A stretch of DNA of 64,000 nucleotides from Canna indica (lineage: Eukaryota > Streptophyta > Magnoliopsida > Zingiberales > Cannaceae). Position 1 is the stretch's first letter, and each line of letters begins with the position of its first letter. Positions 1 to 11,844 of this stretch are shown here, in pieces. Below the pieces are notes generated by a model that saw nothing but the letters and a program-made list of their open reading frames with translations, had not been told where the DNA came from and searched no databases. The stretch spans positions 83,346,001 through 83,410,000 of the forward strand of contig CP136891.1 of the NCBI GenBank assembly GCA_034359265.1, in the 5' to 3' direction. The translations under genes and the position numbers were made by a program.

Positions 1-3000
1 CCGATTAACCGAAACCGACCGAACCGAACCCGAATTAACCGAACTGAATTTATCGAATTAATTTCGGTTCGGTTTTCGATTAATTTTTTCCGGGATTTCG
101 GTTTTCGGTTCGGTTCGGTTCGGTTAATTTACCGTAAAAAATCGGTTTTAACCGAATTAACCGAAATTAAAAAATTTACCATTTTACCCCTAACAATTCA
201 ATTAATGACATCTGTATCCCAAACACTATTAGCTTAAACGGTTAAATCCGATACCCACATACCCACTCGCCCCGCTGCCCGACCCGATTCCTAATCCTAA
301 CCTAATGTTCTCGATACAGTCGACAGACTCGATCACTCGACTCTCTCCGTCTCTACTCTCTCGCACTCGACTCTCTCACGGGCGACGCCGGGGCGAACGC
401 AGGCTACGCAGTGTCGCAGACTCGCAGCGACGACAGCCCGATCGGTCGGCAACGCGGCACTCCGCCACTCCGGCCGATCGACACTCGCCAAGTTGCCTCC
501 TCACCCCCAAATCGCATTCGCCAAGTCGCCTCCCCCCCAAATCGGCCCTCGCCAAATCGCCAGGACTCCAGGCTAGCGGCAGTAGGGGACTAGGGGTGAG
601 CATCTACTTCTCGGGGCATCCGACATCCGACATCCGACATCCTCATCAGCCGACAGCCTGTCTTCAATCTTAAGCAAGGTTAAATTTTTAAAATACCTAG
701 TTGATTTGTATTTTTGATTCTTGTTGCTAGCATCTTTGATTCTTTATTTTTCCTGTTGGACTTCGATTTGGGAAAAACTTTTACAGAGCCACCTTCAGTG
801 CCATTTTCATGTGAAAGTAAAGTATTATCCTTATGTGAGTAACCAACACATTGAGCATGCTGCCAAGCATCAGTTACTGTGTAGAATTGTAGATTTAATA
901 AATCTACTTGATGTTGAGTGTAGATTTTAAGTCGGATTTAATAAATCTGTGTAGATTTAATCAGTTACTGTTTTCGGTTAGTTTGACAGTCTGTGACATC
1001 TGTGTAGATTTAATTAGTAAGTAGTAAGTAGATTTAATAAATCTACTTGATAGTAGTCTGTGTAGTCGTGTAGAATGTAGATTTGCAAGTGGTTAACTGG
1101 TTATAAGTCTACTTGATAGTGTAGATTTGTTTCATTATAACAGTAGATTTGTTTCTGTGTTTTATTATAACTTGCAAGTATCTTGTTTTCATTATAACAA
1201 CTTGCTTTTACTATTTATATCAAGTTTTGTATTGAATGGAAATAAATATTAGATGTCCAACTCTCAAGAAGAGGCAGAATCAAATACAGTAGCAGCAGTA
1301 GCACAACCAATATCTACACCCGCAAGCGATGAAAGCGGCAATGAAATCGGAAACACAACATTGCCGCCAAAAGGCCCAAAACAAAGGTCAAAAGTGTGGG
1401 AATACTTTGAAGTTTATGTTGATAAAGAGAAAGGGGAAATCAAAGGCAAGTGCAAGTATTGTCAGAAAGAATATGCTGCAGATACAAAGAAAAATGGGAC
1501 AAGTGCACTCAATTACCATGTGAAAACGTGTAAGAAGATACCGGGGAATGAAGATAAAACACAATCACAGTTGTCTTTGCAACCATCGGGAGATGATGAA
1601 AGTACGGGTATGTTATCTACTTGGAAGTTTGATCAAGCTGCTATTAGAAAAAGTCTTGCACGCATGATAATTGTTGATGAGTTGCCATTTAAATTTGTTG
1701 AATGTGAAGGCTTTAAAGAGTTTATGCATAATGCATGTCCTAGATTTAATTTCCCTTCAAGATGGACTGTATCACGTGATTGTTTTCAGTTATATATGGA
1801 TGAGAGGTTGAAGCTGAAACATTATTTGAAAAATAATGATCAACGAATTTCCATAACAACTGACACATGGACATCCATTCAACAAATCAATTACATATGC
1901 ATCACAGCTCATTTCATTGATAGGGATTGGAAGCTGCACAATTTTTTTTTAAATTTTTGTCCAATTTCTAGTCATAAGGGTGAATCTATTGGTAGGGCAA
2001 TAGAAACATGCTTACTAGAGTGAGGGATAGATAAAGTGTTCACTATTACAGTAGACAATGCCAGTTCAAATGATGTGGCTGTTGAGCACTTGAAGCGAAA
2101 ATTTATTAACTGAGAGACTACTATTGCAAATGACAAGTACTTACACATGAGGTGCATAGCTCATATAATTAACTTGATTGTGCAAGATGGCTTAAAGGAC
2201 TTGGATCCTGCAATTAGGTGGGTTAGGGAGGCAGTGAAATATATTAGAAGTTCTCCAGCCAGGCTTAAGAAATTCAAGGAGTGTGCTGATTCAGTGCAAG
2301 TTGAATGTAAGAGTACATTGTGTTTAGATGTGTGCACTAGATGGAATTTCACTTACTTGATGTTGAGTGTAGCTGAGAAGTATGAGAAGGCATTTGAAAG
2401 ATTTGAATTAGAAGATCTATACTTCGGAGTTGAGGTGGATGCAAATTCAAAGGGTTTCGTGGATTGGGATGTCGTGAGGAGAACGATCACTATGCTAGGG
2501 CTTTTTTATGATACCACAATATGTGTTTCTGGTTCATTATATGTTACATCTAACACATTTTGGACTGAAATTAGTGACCTACTCAGCGCAATCCTAGAAT
2601 GGACTCGAAGCGATGATTCAAATGTGAAGGGAATGGGTACAAAGATGAAGACAAAGTTTGACAAATATTGGGGAAACGTTGATCGAATGAATAAAATCAT
2701 TTTCTTCGCTGTTGTACTTGATCCTCGTGAGAAATTCATGGCAATGAAAGTTTCTTTTTGTGATATTTATGGTGAAAATGAAGGGACTGAACTATTTGAA
2801 AGAGTGAAGATGTCACTTTATGACATTTTCAAGGAGTACAAGAATATGTTACAAATTGAGAGTGGTCATTCAAGTGAAACAAGTCCATCAAGCAATACTT
2901 CAAGTAATGAATCGGTTGGTAATAGACCAAGAGGACATTACAAGTTAATTGCCAAGAAACGAAGAATTGAGAGTGGACATGTTCATGCAAAGTCTGAACT

Positions 3001-4460
3001 TGATATGTACTTAGATGAGGCACTGCAGGAAGATAAGGATGATTTTGATATTCTGAAGTGGTGGAAGCTTAATTCCGAGAGATTTCCGATCCTCTCACAC
3101 ATGGCTCGAGATATCTTGGTTGTTCCTATATCCACAGTGGCTTCCGAATCTACCTTTAGTGCTGGCGGGAGGATTCTTGATCCATTTAGAAGTTCTTTGA
3201 CTCCGAAGATGGTTGAGTCTTTGATATGTGCACAAGATTGGATTCGGAAGTCTAATGGATTGAATGTTGAAGAAGATATCACAGAAGTTGAGAAGTTTGA
3301 AAATGGTACTCTATTTTTATATATATTCTTTTATATATTCTGTTTAATTTTATGTGCATATTATTAATTGAATATGTTTGTCTATTTGAAAAAATTAGAT
3401 TTGCCAATTATTGGATTGAGTATAGTTGGCCCGAGTGCGGTTACAAATTGAAGAGTTTTAACTCGGTGACTCAGTGAGTTTTTGTTTAAGTGTATAGCTT
3501 GTGGTTAATCAAAATTAATTAATTAATTTTTATAAAATCTTGCTGTTTATAAAATTAATTTTTAAATGGTTGCTTACAGGTTACTTGGTTACTGGTTAGG
3601 TTGCTGAGATGACTGAGAATGGTTGGTTACTTGGTTGGTATTTAGTTCATTGCAATCAAATGTTTACTTTACTTAGGCTATCAAATATAGCTTTCTAGTT
3701 CATGTTCCAATCATCCTGTTTCTAATCAAGTATCAAATATAGCTTTCTAATTCTGTTTCTAATCATCCTTCCTTAATATTTCATGTTCCATGAGGTGCCT
3801 TTGCCTGCTTAGCTTCTAGTTCAATGCTAAATTGCTAAATTGCTTTATTTTCTATGTATGTTTTATTTGCTAACTTGCTTTATTTTCTACTACTGCAAGG
3901 GTAATGGTGGATATCTCAATTGATGCTTGAGTAAGATCTAAACTTTGAAGTATGAAAATATCCTTGGAAGAAACTTTGAAGTGTCAAGTGTGGAAACTGG
4001 AAACTGTCAAATTTGTTAATTAAGCTTGTTGTAAGATCAAATTGGATAAGCTTGTGTAAGATCAAATTTGTTCACTTGTTGTAAGCTTAATCTGTTGTAA
4101 GCTTAAACTATTATTGGATAAGCTTAAGTAAGCTTAAACTATTTGTTCACTTAAACTATTTGTAAGCTTAATCTGTTGTAAGCTTAATTTGTTGTTCAGT
4201 TCTGTATTATTGGATAATATTTATGTTTTATGTATTTTCTGTTTTATGTATTAAATTCTCTATTTTATGTACTGTATTAGCTACACACATTTCGGTTAAT
4301 TCGGTCGGTTAATCGAACCGAACCGAAATTTTTCGGTTAATTCGGTCGGTTAACCGAAAAATTCGGTTCGGTAAACGGTAAATTTTTTTGTGAAATCTCG
4401 GTTCGATTAACCGACCGATCGGTTCGGTTAATTTACCGAACCGACCGATGCTCACCCCTA
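1..4460 (+). mobile_element. hAT-superfamily DNA transposon, defective, left end uncertain
   Basis: The unit holds a BED-finger/hATC transposase (1253-3367) between two tracts full of CCGAACCG/CGGTTCGG motifs (about 1-170 and 4285-4445), which look like hAT subterminal repeats. The right end reads GATGCTCACCCCTA at 4447-4460. A perfect inverted match, TAGGGGTGAGCATC, lies at 591-604. If 591 is the left end the 1-170 tract is outside the element; if the left end lies just beyond base 1, the 591 copy is internal. No convincing 8-bp target duplication joins 591 and 4460 (TAGGGGAC against GCCTCCGC), so I favour a left end off the window. Short internal repeats built on TAGATTTAATAAATCTA (about 890-1150) and on GTTGTAAGCTTAA (about 4020-4200) fill the flanks of the coding region. 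Confidence 0.75.
1253..3367 (+). pseudogene. hAT transposase (BED zinc finger, RICESLEEPER-like), two nonsense codons
   Basis: One reading frame runs from ATG 1253 to TAA 3365 (705 codons) and is interrupted only by TGA at 2021-2023 and TGA at 2111-2113. Near residues 45-100 there is a BED-type finger (CKYC then HVKTC). The middle has hAT catalytic-core sequence (TTDTWTS near residue 203; TVDNASSND after the first stop), and the C-terminus carries the hATC dimerisation region (STVASESTFSAGGRILD, near residues 625-640). In this family the transposase cuts and pastes elements that share its terminal repeats. Both stops fall where related proteins usually have Trp, so each is explained by one G-to-A change (TGG to TGA). 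The last 25 codons are hydrophobic and probably intron or 3' UTR read-through. It cannot make a full-length transposase without readthrough. Confidence 0.9.
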
Positions 4461-4573
4461 GCCTCCGCCCCGTCGTCGCCTCTGCCTCCTCGCCGTTGAC
4501 TTAAGGAGGAGATCCTCGAGTAGCTTCCCCAAAGAGCTCCCCTTCGTCAACAGCCCCGATTCCAGAAGCCGCT

Positions 4574-4768
4574 ATGGAGGGAGGTGTCACCGCCCACCAC
4601 CTCTTTCAGGCGCCTGCCCTCATCCGACCGTCCTCGTCCTTCCGGCTTCGGACCTAGAGCCTCAACACCCTCTGCTTCCGTCACGTCTTCGATCTCTTCG
4701 ACCACAATGGTGACGGCGAAATTGCTCTCGCGCTTGATCGCCTTGGGCTCGGCGCTGATGACGACGAG
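4574..4768 (+). pseudogene. calmodulin-like protein (CML) fragment, N-terminal part with first EF-hand
   Basis: From ATG 4574 the frame reads MEGGVTAHHLFQ..., then SSSFRLR, an in-frame TAG at 4655-4657, then SLNTLCFRHVFDLFDHNGDGEI and ALALDRLGLGADDDE. This is the start of a plant calmodulin-like Ca2+ sensor. The first EF-hand loop begins normally (D-H-N-G-D-G-E-I), but about five residues are missing straight afterwards, removing the position-12 acidic residue needed to bind Ca2+. At 4769 the CML frame stops matching and a PPR fragment begins. The second half of a CML-like gene reappears at 6531. The stop and the deletion make this a dead fragment. Confidence 0.7.
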
Positions 4769-4956
4769 GATTCGCTTCGGCCTTGCCTTCGACCTTGGCC
4801 GAGCTCAAGCAGGTGCACGCCCACATGATTCGCTTTGGCCTTGCCTTCGACCCCCTCCCTGCGAGCCACGTCGTCTCCTTTGTCTGCACCGCGGAAGAGT
4901 TAGGTTCCCACGGCTATGCCCGCCTCGTCTTCCAGCAGATCCCCAACCCAACAACC
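4769..4956 (+). pseudogene. PPR protein fragment, 5' part
   Basis: The frame containing 4795-4956 reads LAELKQVHAHMIRFGLAFDP...VVSF...GYARLVFQQIPNPTTY, which is the start of a plant PLS-class pentatricopeptide-repeat protein (organellar RNA binding/editing family). The block is preceded by a local duplication: the 26 bases ending in GGCCTTGCCTTCGACC at about 4769-4795 recur at 4825-4851. At 4957 a solo LTR interrupts the frame, and the PPR sequence resumes in frame at 6448. The fragment is far too short for a PPR gene (usually more than 400 aa). Confidence 0.7.
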
Positions 4957-6442
4957 TATTGGCTATAGGTTTTCAACCTTAGCCTTAATCTCGATCTTGA
5001 TGGTTTTGATGATAACAAACATGGAACTAATGATTTCATTGAGAATATCTTTCAGGTTCCATATCGACTAGCGTTCGATGTCCTCGATCGGATAAATATG
5101 AGAAATCGTGAAATCGAAAGGACATTGATCGTCGCGCTCGAGTTCGTCGTGGAAGTTTCTCGAAGATCGACGAGTGCACCCAAGTCCCTTGGATGAGTCC
5201 AAAGATCAAGTCAAAAGCTCTCCAAGATAATGCTCGTTGAAAGCCGGAACCCAAAACGAAGCGCGGAAGAAAAAGGCTGAAGGAAACAATCTTAGCCAAG
5301 GTTCGATCGACCGGATTGAGGCTAGCTGTAGACGCAACTTGCGTCGGTCGACAGAAGAAAGAAAACGCAAGATTCTTGCGTCGGGCGGTCAACCGAATCA
5401 CGACAGAATCTGCCCGAAGCTGGTGGTCGACCAATCGGTCGACAGACATGCTGAATGTCGCGACGCGAGATCGCGTCGGTTGACCGACGGGTCGATCGAA
5501 GATCGCGGATTGCACGATCCGCGTCTGGCAGTCGACTAGTCGGTCGATCGACCACAGGGAAAAAATGATGGTCGAAGGACCGGTCGACCGATGCTTCGAC
5601 CGACGGTCTGCAACGGATAGTTTTTTATCCGTTAAGCTTCTTCACCTGGTTATAAATATACCCTCTACAACTTGTTTTAATTCTTCTTCCTTCATTCTTA
5701 TAGATTTCATTGAGCCATCAATCAAAAGGAAGATTTAAAGTCTTCCAAATGATTAATCAAAGCGCACCATGTTCTTCATCGAATTATTCTTCAAGCGCCG
5801 CCTGCTGTTGCCTCAACTCGGAAATTGTTCAAGCTTCACGACTTGACGAGTTGGAGGATTTAAGGCTTGGAAAAGAGCACGAACACTTGGTTTCATTTTT
5901 AGCTCTTTTCGTTGTATTTTTAATTGTTAATTGTTTCTTAAATTTGTGTTTGTGAAGACCTGAGTGTTAGGTCTTGTTGTGTGAAGTGGTATCCTTGGTG
6001 TAGGAGTAAAGCCACTTGTGTAAACGTAGTTGTTACTAGGATTAGTTTACTCATCCCTTAGGGTTGAGGTGTGATAAGTGCTCACGACAAGAAGGCGAAG
6101 ACTTCCGGGTGTGGAAGTGTCTTAAATCGAGAGTGAGACTTTCGGGTGAAAAGTCCCCGTGTATAAGGAAAACTCAAATTAATCTAGTAAAACTAGTTTA
6201 GAAATCCTAAGCGGGGTGCTTAGGTAGTGGAGTAGGCATTGGAGCCGAACCACTATAAATTGCGTGTTTGCATTGCCTTATTGTTTTGTGTTAATTGCTT
6301 TATCTTTATATCGTTTTCGCATTCATTCATCGAATTGCAAATCGCTTAAACTAATTAAGAAAACGATTAAAAGTGAAATTACACGAATCGTATAGTAAAC
6401 ACACTATTCACCCCCCCTCTAGTGTAGGCCATTTCGTCTTCA
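4957..6442 (+). mobile_element. solo LTR of an LTR retrotransposon, 5-bp TSD CAACC
   Basis: The 1486-bp block is bounded by the direct repeat CAACC (4952-4956 and 6443-6447) and ends in CA; its first bases, TATTGGC, correspond to TGTTGGC in the related copy at 57016-58215, which is in reverse orientation. Shared landmarks include TTTTCAACCTT near the left end, TTTTGATGATAACAAACAT, and the right-end string ACTATTCACCCCCCCTCTAG. There is no primer-binding site or polyprotein next to it, so it is read as a solo LTR left by LTR-LTR recombination. An internal stretch (5290-5600) is rich in CGGTCGACCGA-like motifs. Removing the block rejoins the PPR frame exactly. Confidence 0.85.
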
Positions 6443-6447
6443 CAACC

Positions 6448-6530
6448 TTCACCTTCAATTTCATAATCCGCAGCTACACCAATAAGCATCTCCCTTTCGA
6501 GGTCCTGCCCTTTCTATGTCGAACTGGTCC
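6448..6530 (+). pseudogene. PPR protein fragment, continuation after the solo LTR
   Basis: Straight after the right target duplication the frame reads FTFNFIIRSYTNKHLPFEV, which continues NPTTY from 4956 just as in PLS-class PPR proteins (…NPTTFTFN.IIRSY…). The match fades near 6530, where a CML EF-hand sequence takes over. Together with 4769-4956 this is about 80 PPR residues embedded in a CML-like gene. Confidence 0.65.
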
Positions 6531-6670
6531 AAGGTGACCGGGTGTTCGACGAGGACGGAGATGGGTTCATCTTGGCGGTGAATGAGTTGCAGGCGATGCT
6601 GACCAAGCTCGAGCTGCCGAAGGGGCGGCGACGGTGGGGGCGGAGGCAGGGAGGAGGAGGAAGAAGATGA
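6531..6670 (+). pseudogene. calmodulin-like protein fragment, later EF-hand
   Basis: The frame reads RVFDEDGDGFI LAVNELQAMLTKLELPKGR, a typical later EF-hand of the same CML type as the fragment at 4574-4768. The loop starts D-E-D-G-D-G-F-I, but its closing Glu is one residue late (13- rather than 12-residue loop). After PKGR the sequence becomes Arg/Gly low complexity and ends near the TGA at 6668-6670. With the pieces at 4574, 4769 and 6448 the order is CML - PPR - [LTR] - PPR - CML. Confidence 0.65.
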
Positions 6671-7050
6671 TAATTTTGGAAGGAAGAGAGAAAAAATGGG
6701 ACTCATTTTAATTTATAAATGACAAAATAAGCCATGTATGTATTTTTAAATACACGTAAGCAAAATCAACTAAATCAGATGCCACATCATCGGAACGTTA
6801 GCCACGTAGAATTTTTTTTTAACAGCAGGGTCACGACCAGGGACAAAAGTGACGTTTGCAAATCTTTAGGGATCCAATTGAGCCGAAAAAAAGTTGCGGG
6901 ACCAATGTAAAAATTCTGAAAAAATTTAAGGATCATTTTAGACCTTTTCCCAAAAATAAATAATAATTATATATATTATATATGTATATATGATATATTG
7001 TACATATATAAGTAACATGCAATTAATTATTCAAAATTAGAAATAGTTAC

Positions 7051-7110
<60 letters not shown>

Positions 7111-8830
7111 TTTATGATATTATAAAAAAATATTTTTATATAGAAAAAAAAGATTCCAATAAAGTACTTGATAAATACTTACTACTAGTTAGGGCCGATT
7201 AGGCCGAAGGGACAAAGGAAAAGCCTACATTGTGTACACTTTTTACTTATAATTCACTTAAATAATAATAATATATCTATCTCAGAATGGATTTGAGTTA
7301 ATTTTTCTTATTTGAATCTTTTGAACTTGGTTAAGCAAATGCCCAAATTCAATTAAAATATTGAGTATAAATAGCCTGACCATATTGCCATTTTTGTTCA
7401 TTTTCTCTTCAATTCTCCTCAACTTCAATTGCACCCTAATTATTTAGAAAAAACATAATATGTATGGCCCCAAATGAGCTAAATTAAAAAAAATTCATAG
7501 CTTCCTTCCATTTTCGCATGACCCCTTGAAGCATATTTGAAAATTTGTTCTGAGTTATCACATGATATGAATATTGTTTGTTTTTGTATTTTGCAATCCC
7601 TGATGTTTTTCATTTGAACTTCAGAAAAAATATATATAACTTTTTGTTTGGTGGTAGGTAACATGATTGCATGATAACTCATAAGTCAATATATTTTTTA
7701 ATCTCATTTATAAATTAAAAAGTATATAAATAAAGAATATTTTATAAAAACATGGCACAGTGGCAACTGAAGTGACACTTAGAAATCAATCAATTTTTAA
7801 ATCATTTATTTATAATATATGAACACTTAAATTGAATCAAAATTCTTCAATTTGATTTTTCTTTGAATAAAAATTCTACAATTGTTTTTAGTCAGTTATT
7901 TTATATTATTTTACAAAAATATAATATACGAATAATATTAATTTGAAAACTTAGAAAAAAATTCAATCCATGTTTAAATTTAAAATTTACGATTAAAAAA
8001 TATATAATTAATATCATATTCAGTTATATACTAGATCAAAAAATCATATCCCTATCTTTCATTCCTCTCAACTTCCAAACCCAGGCTAAAAAGAAAAAGA
8101 TTGACCTATTTATCATTGAGCAATAACAAATAGACTAAATCATTGACTAATATCTAATTTATCCAAAATTTTGTCTAGATTTCATAAAGAATCTCGTGAA
8201 CAATTAAAAAACTCAAAAGGGAAGAAGATAATGAATCAAACGAGGGACAAAAGGTAAAAAATAAAATAGAACAAGTATTTTCTTCCTAATGCGATCATGT
8301 GTTTTTTCTCCAGCAACAATCTACTTAGCATCTCTACATTTTTCTTAAGCGGAGAATTACACAATTACTTACTCTAATATAAAGTCTGATACATATGAAA
8401 TTAAAAGCAACTATCTAATATAAAAGCAATTACATCTATACACATTAAGCCATTATCTACTCAATATTGTTTTGATTGAGATAAAACCTGATAGTAGCAT
8501 GATTAATAGAAGAATGCAATTTCAATACCATAACTGCAGTATCAATATCTGCTGTAAGAACATTAGAACAATCTAAATATAGTTCAAATTCCCAAATTTC
8601 TATTAGAATTGGAACTTATAGAACTAAATTAATCAAGTAATGACACTAGTTCGAGCAATTACCAGAATAATAGTGACCAGCAATGCATAACATGGAGACA
8701 ACAAAAATGACCATTAATTCACTAAAAAATAGTACAATAATTTGATCCACAAACTAATAAACAAGAATTTAGATGGATAAGAAGAAGGGGAAAAGGCACA
8801 AATTTGCAAACCTAGACATCGAACGAGACA
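6671..8830. other. gene-free AT-rich spacer
   Basis: No coding region is recognised. A block at about 6810-6960 resembles the MITE-like repeats seen at 10.6 and 11.5 kb (phrases of the type 'ggaccaatgtaaaaatt...'). A (TA)n microsatellite lies at about 7053-7104. The part just below 8830 is the 3' flank of the L12 gene. Confidence 0.6.
7053..7104. repeat. (TA)n microsatellite
   Basis: About 25 uninterrupted TA units follow a short TGTG run, inside AT-rich spacer. Confidence 0.95.
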
Positions 8831-9382
8831 TCATACAATGGAGATCTTTGCTCCAACTTCTTCGAGCTTCTTCTTGGCCTCCTCGGCCTCCTCCTTCGAC
8901 GCGCCCTCCTTGAACTTCTTCGGCAGGCCCTCGATCAAATCCTTCGCCTCCTTGAGAGCCAGGTTCGTCAGCGCCCGTACCACCTTGATGGTGGCGATCC
9001 TGGCGTTGCTGGGGACTTCCTCGATGACCACATCGAACTCAGTCTTCTCCTCGACCGCGGCGGCCGCGCCGGCGGCACCGTCGCCGCCGGATCCGGGGGC
9101 GACGGCGACGGCCGCGGGGGCGAAGGCGGCGGCGGAAACGCCGAGGCGGTCCTGGAGGTGGTCGACGAGGCTGCGGGCCTCCTCGAGGGTGAGATTGGCG
9201 ATCGCGGTGCCGAGCTCCTCGAGCTTGGGCGCGACGGCGGCGAGCGGGCGGAGGAATGCGGCGCGGCGGCGGGAGCGGAGGGGAAGGGGCCGGGCGGCGA
9301 AATTTAGGGTTGGGGGGGAGGGGTTGGAGGAGGAAGGTGAGGAGGAGACGAGGAAGAGCGCGGAAGTGAGCGTGGCCGCCAT
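8831..9382 (-). CDS. RPL12: chloroplast 50S ribosomal protein L12 (bL12c) precursor
   Basis: The product is a 183-aa, intronless precursor. L12 forms the flexible stalk of the 50S subunit that recruits and activates translation GTPases; this copy acts in the plastid stroma. Residues 1 to about 47 are a Ser/Ala/Arg-rich transit peptide ([18 protein letters not shown]...). Then come the N-terminal dimerisation helices ([24 protein letters not shown]), an Ala/Gly/Pro hinge (about 78-110), and the C-terminal domain with [42 protein letters not shown] and the closing [13 protein letters not shown]. The frame is open 68 codons further upstream, but MAATLTS at 9382 begins a proper transit peptide and lies behind a CT-rich leader, so I chose it. 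The gene looks intact. Confidence 0.95.
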   Translation of the reverse strand: MAATLTSALFLVSSSPSSSNPSPPTLNFAARPLPLRSRRRAAFLRPLAAVAPKLEELGTAIANLTLEEARSLVDHLQDRLGVSAAAFAPAAVAVAPGSGGDGAAGAAAAVEEKTEFDVVIEEVPSNARIATIKVVRALTNLALKEAKDLIEGLPKKFKEGASKEEAEEAKKKLEEVGAKISIV

Positions 9383-10581
9383 TGTGGTCTCTCTCTCTCT
9401 CTCGCGCGCGGGACTGCGAAGGAAGGGATAAGGGAGCGGCAAGAAAAGGAGGTTCGAGTGGTCAAAACGTGGTCGCTTTCTCTCCCGATAAGATAAGCAT
9501 TCCGGTTCGACCTTGGTCGGGTCGGACCGGTTCATTGGTGGATGATCAATTGGGTTCTTGATGACCCAAATCGAACCCAAACTCAAAGCCCATCCAATGA
9601 CCCAAATCTAATCCACACAAAGCCCAACCAACCTGATAGAGGAAAATACTCTGATGTATCATTAATTGAAACAATAATGGAAGATTTGAAGTTAGGCTTT
9701 ATTAAAAAATAAATTAAGTCAGTATCAATGTCATGCATGGGCCACTAGACCAGCATGACACAGTGGGTTTAGGGTTTATCCTTAGTATCAATGTCATGTA
9801 TTTTATGAACTTAGTATTTATTTTTCAGATACTTTTAGTTGTATTTATCCTTTATTGCCAACCTGAACTAGCTAATTTTCTCTCTGAACAAAGTTTCTCT
9901 CCATTTCACTTCTTCAGCTATCACTTGAAAATGAGAGTGTTGGTTTTGTTCTTATACCCAATTAAAGTTCTCTCCACTGTAGTCAAGACAGGATTGCTGC
10001 CAATATTTTGCATGAATACTTCACTGGTCCATCATACTTTGTGTTGCACATTAATCAACTAAATTTGGTAAATCTCAGCAATTAAGCCTTGGTCAATTTC
10101 TTCTTCGAACAGGCATCTGAACTATATAAGTTGCAGTTAATTTTGGATAGTTAGCATAGGGTAATTAAGAATGAATGTTCTTTGACATGGAGAAGATCAA
10201 ATGTTCCTGTTATTTTCAACGGTCTTTCGTTTACAATCCTTTTTCTTCTTTTGATCTTAGTTTACTGTTGGAGCTAATGAAACTCTCATTGTGGGTGCAT
10301 CAGGAATCTGGTTTGTTCTTCTAATACTAACCAAGTAATCATCGAATCGATCAGTTAACTTCTTTCCGGACCTTCCTAGAGAAATTAGAATCAAACAAAG
10401 TAATTTTATAGATCTTCAAGATGGATACAGGAGACCTATGCTTTCTTACTTTCAGGTATATACTATCTAAGATTGGCACAGAATCTCAACTTATTTTATA
10501 TGTTCCTCAATATTGGTTGGATGAGTGTTTCCCTGCTGATCACTTGTTGGTATTATTACCATAAACTCTACTTTATTTATT

Positions 10582-10884
10582 GGGAAAAAGACTAAATTTA
10601 CTTTTGAAATATTGAAAAAGGTGCAAATTTGTTTTTTAACTATGTTTTTGACCAAAATTACCCTCGATGTTACATAATTGGATCAATTTTGTTCTTTTTT
10701 TTAACGGAAGTTCACGTCAGCAAACGAAAACCAACGTAAAAAATGACACATGACAATTATGTACCAACAAGGACAATTTTGGCCCAAAATATATTTAATG
10801 GGCAAATATGTACTTTTTTTAATACTTTAGGGGCAAATTTGCACCCTTTTCAATAGTTCAGGAGCAAATTTAATTATTTTTTCT
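10582..10884. repeat. MITE-like element, copy 1
   Basis: Imperfect inverted ends: GGGAAAAAGACTAAATTTAC at 10582 mirrors AAATTTAATTATTTTTTC near 10865-10884, and 'attgaaaaaggtgcaaattt' mirrors 'aaatttgcacccttttcaat'. The same design recurs at 11535-11844, and related single arms occur at 17.7-18.0 and 23.7-23.9 kb. Confidence 0.65.
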
Positions 10885-11534
10885 TCTATATATTATTATC
10901 ATTAATGTGATTTTAATTAACATTATAAGAATGATGTTAGATATCATCTTTACCAAAATCAAGAAAATATAAACTTAACAATTATACTTTGTGTTATAAC
11001 TAAATTGTTTACTCAAAGATGTAAATTATCAGCTTTAGTCGCTTGTCATTGTAATAAGAAACCAACCAACATAGTGGGGGTGAGTTTGGATCGGGATAGG
11101 ACTGACAATTTTTGACACGACACGACACAGAGTTACGCAGGTTCGGATTTGGTTAAACGTGTGTTTGATTAAATGGGTTCAACCCGGATTAACACGATTA
11201 AATCCATTTAACTAAATGTGTTTAATCGTGTTACTAAACCTATTTAATGCATTTACCCATTTATATATATATAGTTACAGATATTGGGTATGTCTTGTTA
11301 TTAATAGTCTTTAATGTGTTCAATTTTTAATTTCAGTAGATTTCATTTTGTTCACTATTGAAATTGTGTTTATCGTGTAGGTGTACACATGTACACGTTT
11401 AATTAAACGGGTTAAGTATGTCGTCTCGTGTCAACCCGGGAATAAAAAGGATCGGGTTCGAATTTGCATATTCAGACACATTTAATAAACGAATCGGATT
11501 CGGGTTTAGCCTTTTACAACATGTGCAAATTTGT

Positions 11535-11844
11535 AAGGGAAAAGGGTCAAATTTGTCTTTGAAGTATTGAAAAATGTATAAATTTATTCCTTAAATATGT
11601 TTTGGACCAAAATTGCTCTTGTCAGTACATAATAACCACGCGTTATTTTTCATCATGACATCTTATGTGGTCGAGCTACACTTACCACGTGGGATTTCGT
11701 TTGCTGACGTGGACTTTCATTAGGAAAAAAAATAAAAATAATTTAATTATATAACGTCAAGGATAATTTTCATCAAAAACATAACTAAGAAATAAATTTG
11801 CACTTTTTTCAATACTTCAGAAATAATTTTGAACAATTTCCCTT
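11535..11844. repeat. MITE-like element, copy 2
   Basis: Inverted ends AAGGGAAAAGGGTCAAATTT (11535) and AATTTTGAACAATTTCCCTT (to 11844). The interior is like copy 1, with 'gaccaaaattgc' in one arm and 'ataattttcatcaaaaac' in the other. Length and arrangement match a non-autonomous inverted-repeat transposon family. Confidence 0.65.

Noticed and set aside
305..673. Open frame of 122 codons near the left edge
   Set aside because: Its composition is dominated by short repeats (SPS, RHP), it has no family resemblance, and it sits in hAT flanking sequence.
4957..6442. Possibility that this was a host gene exon with a 159-codon minus-strand frame
   Set aside because: Exact target duplication, LTR-type ends and a related copy at 57016-58215 show that it is an LTR.
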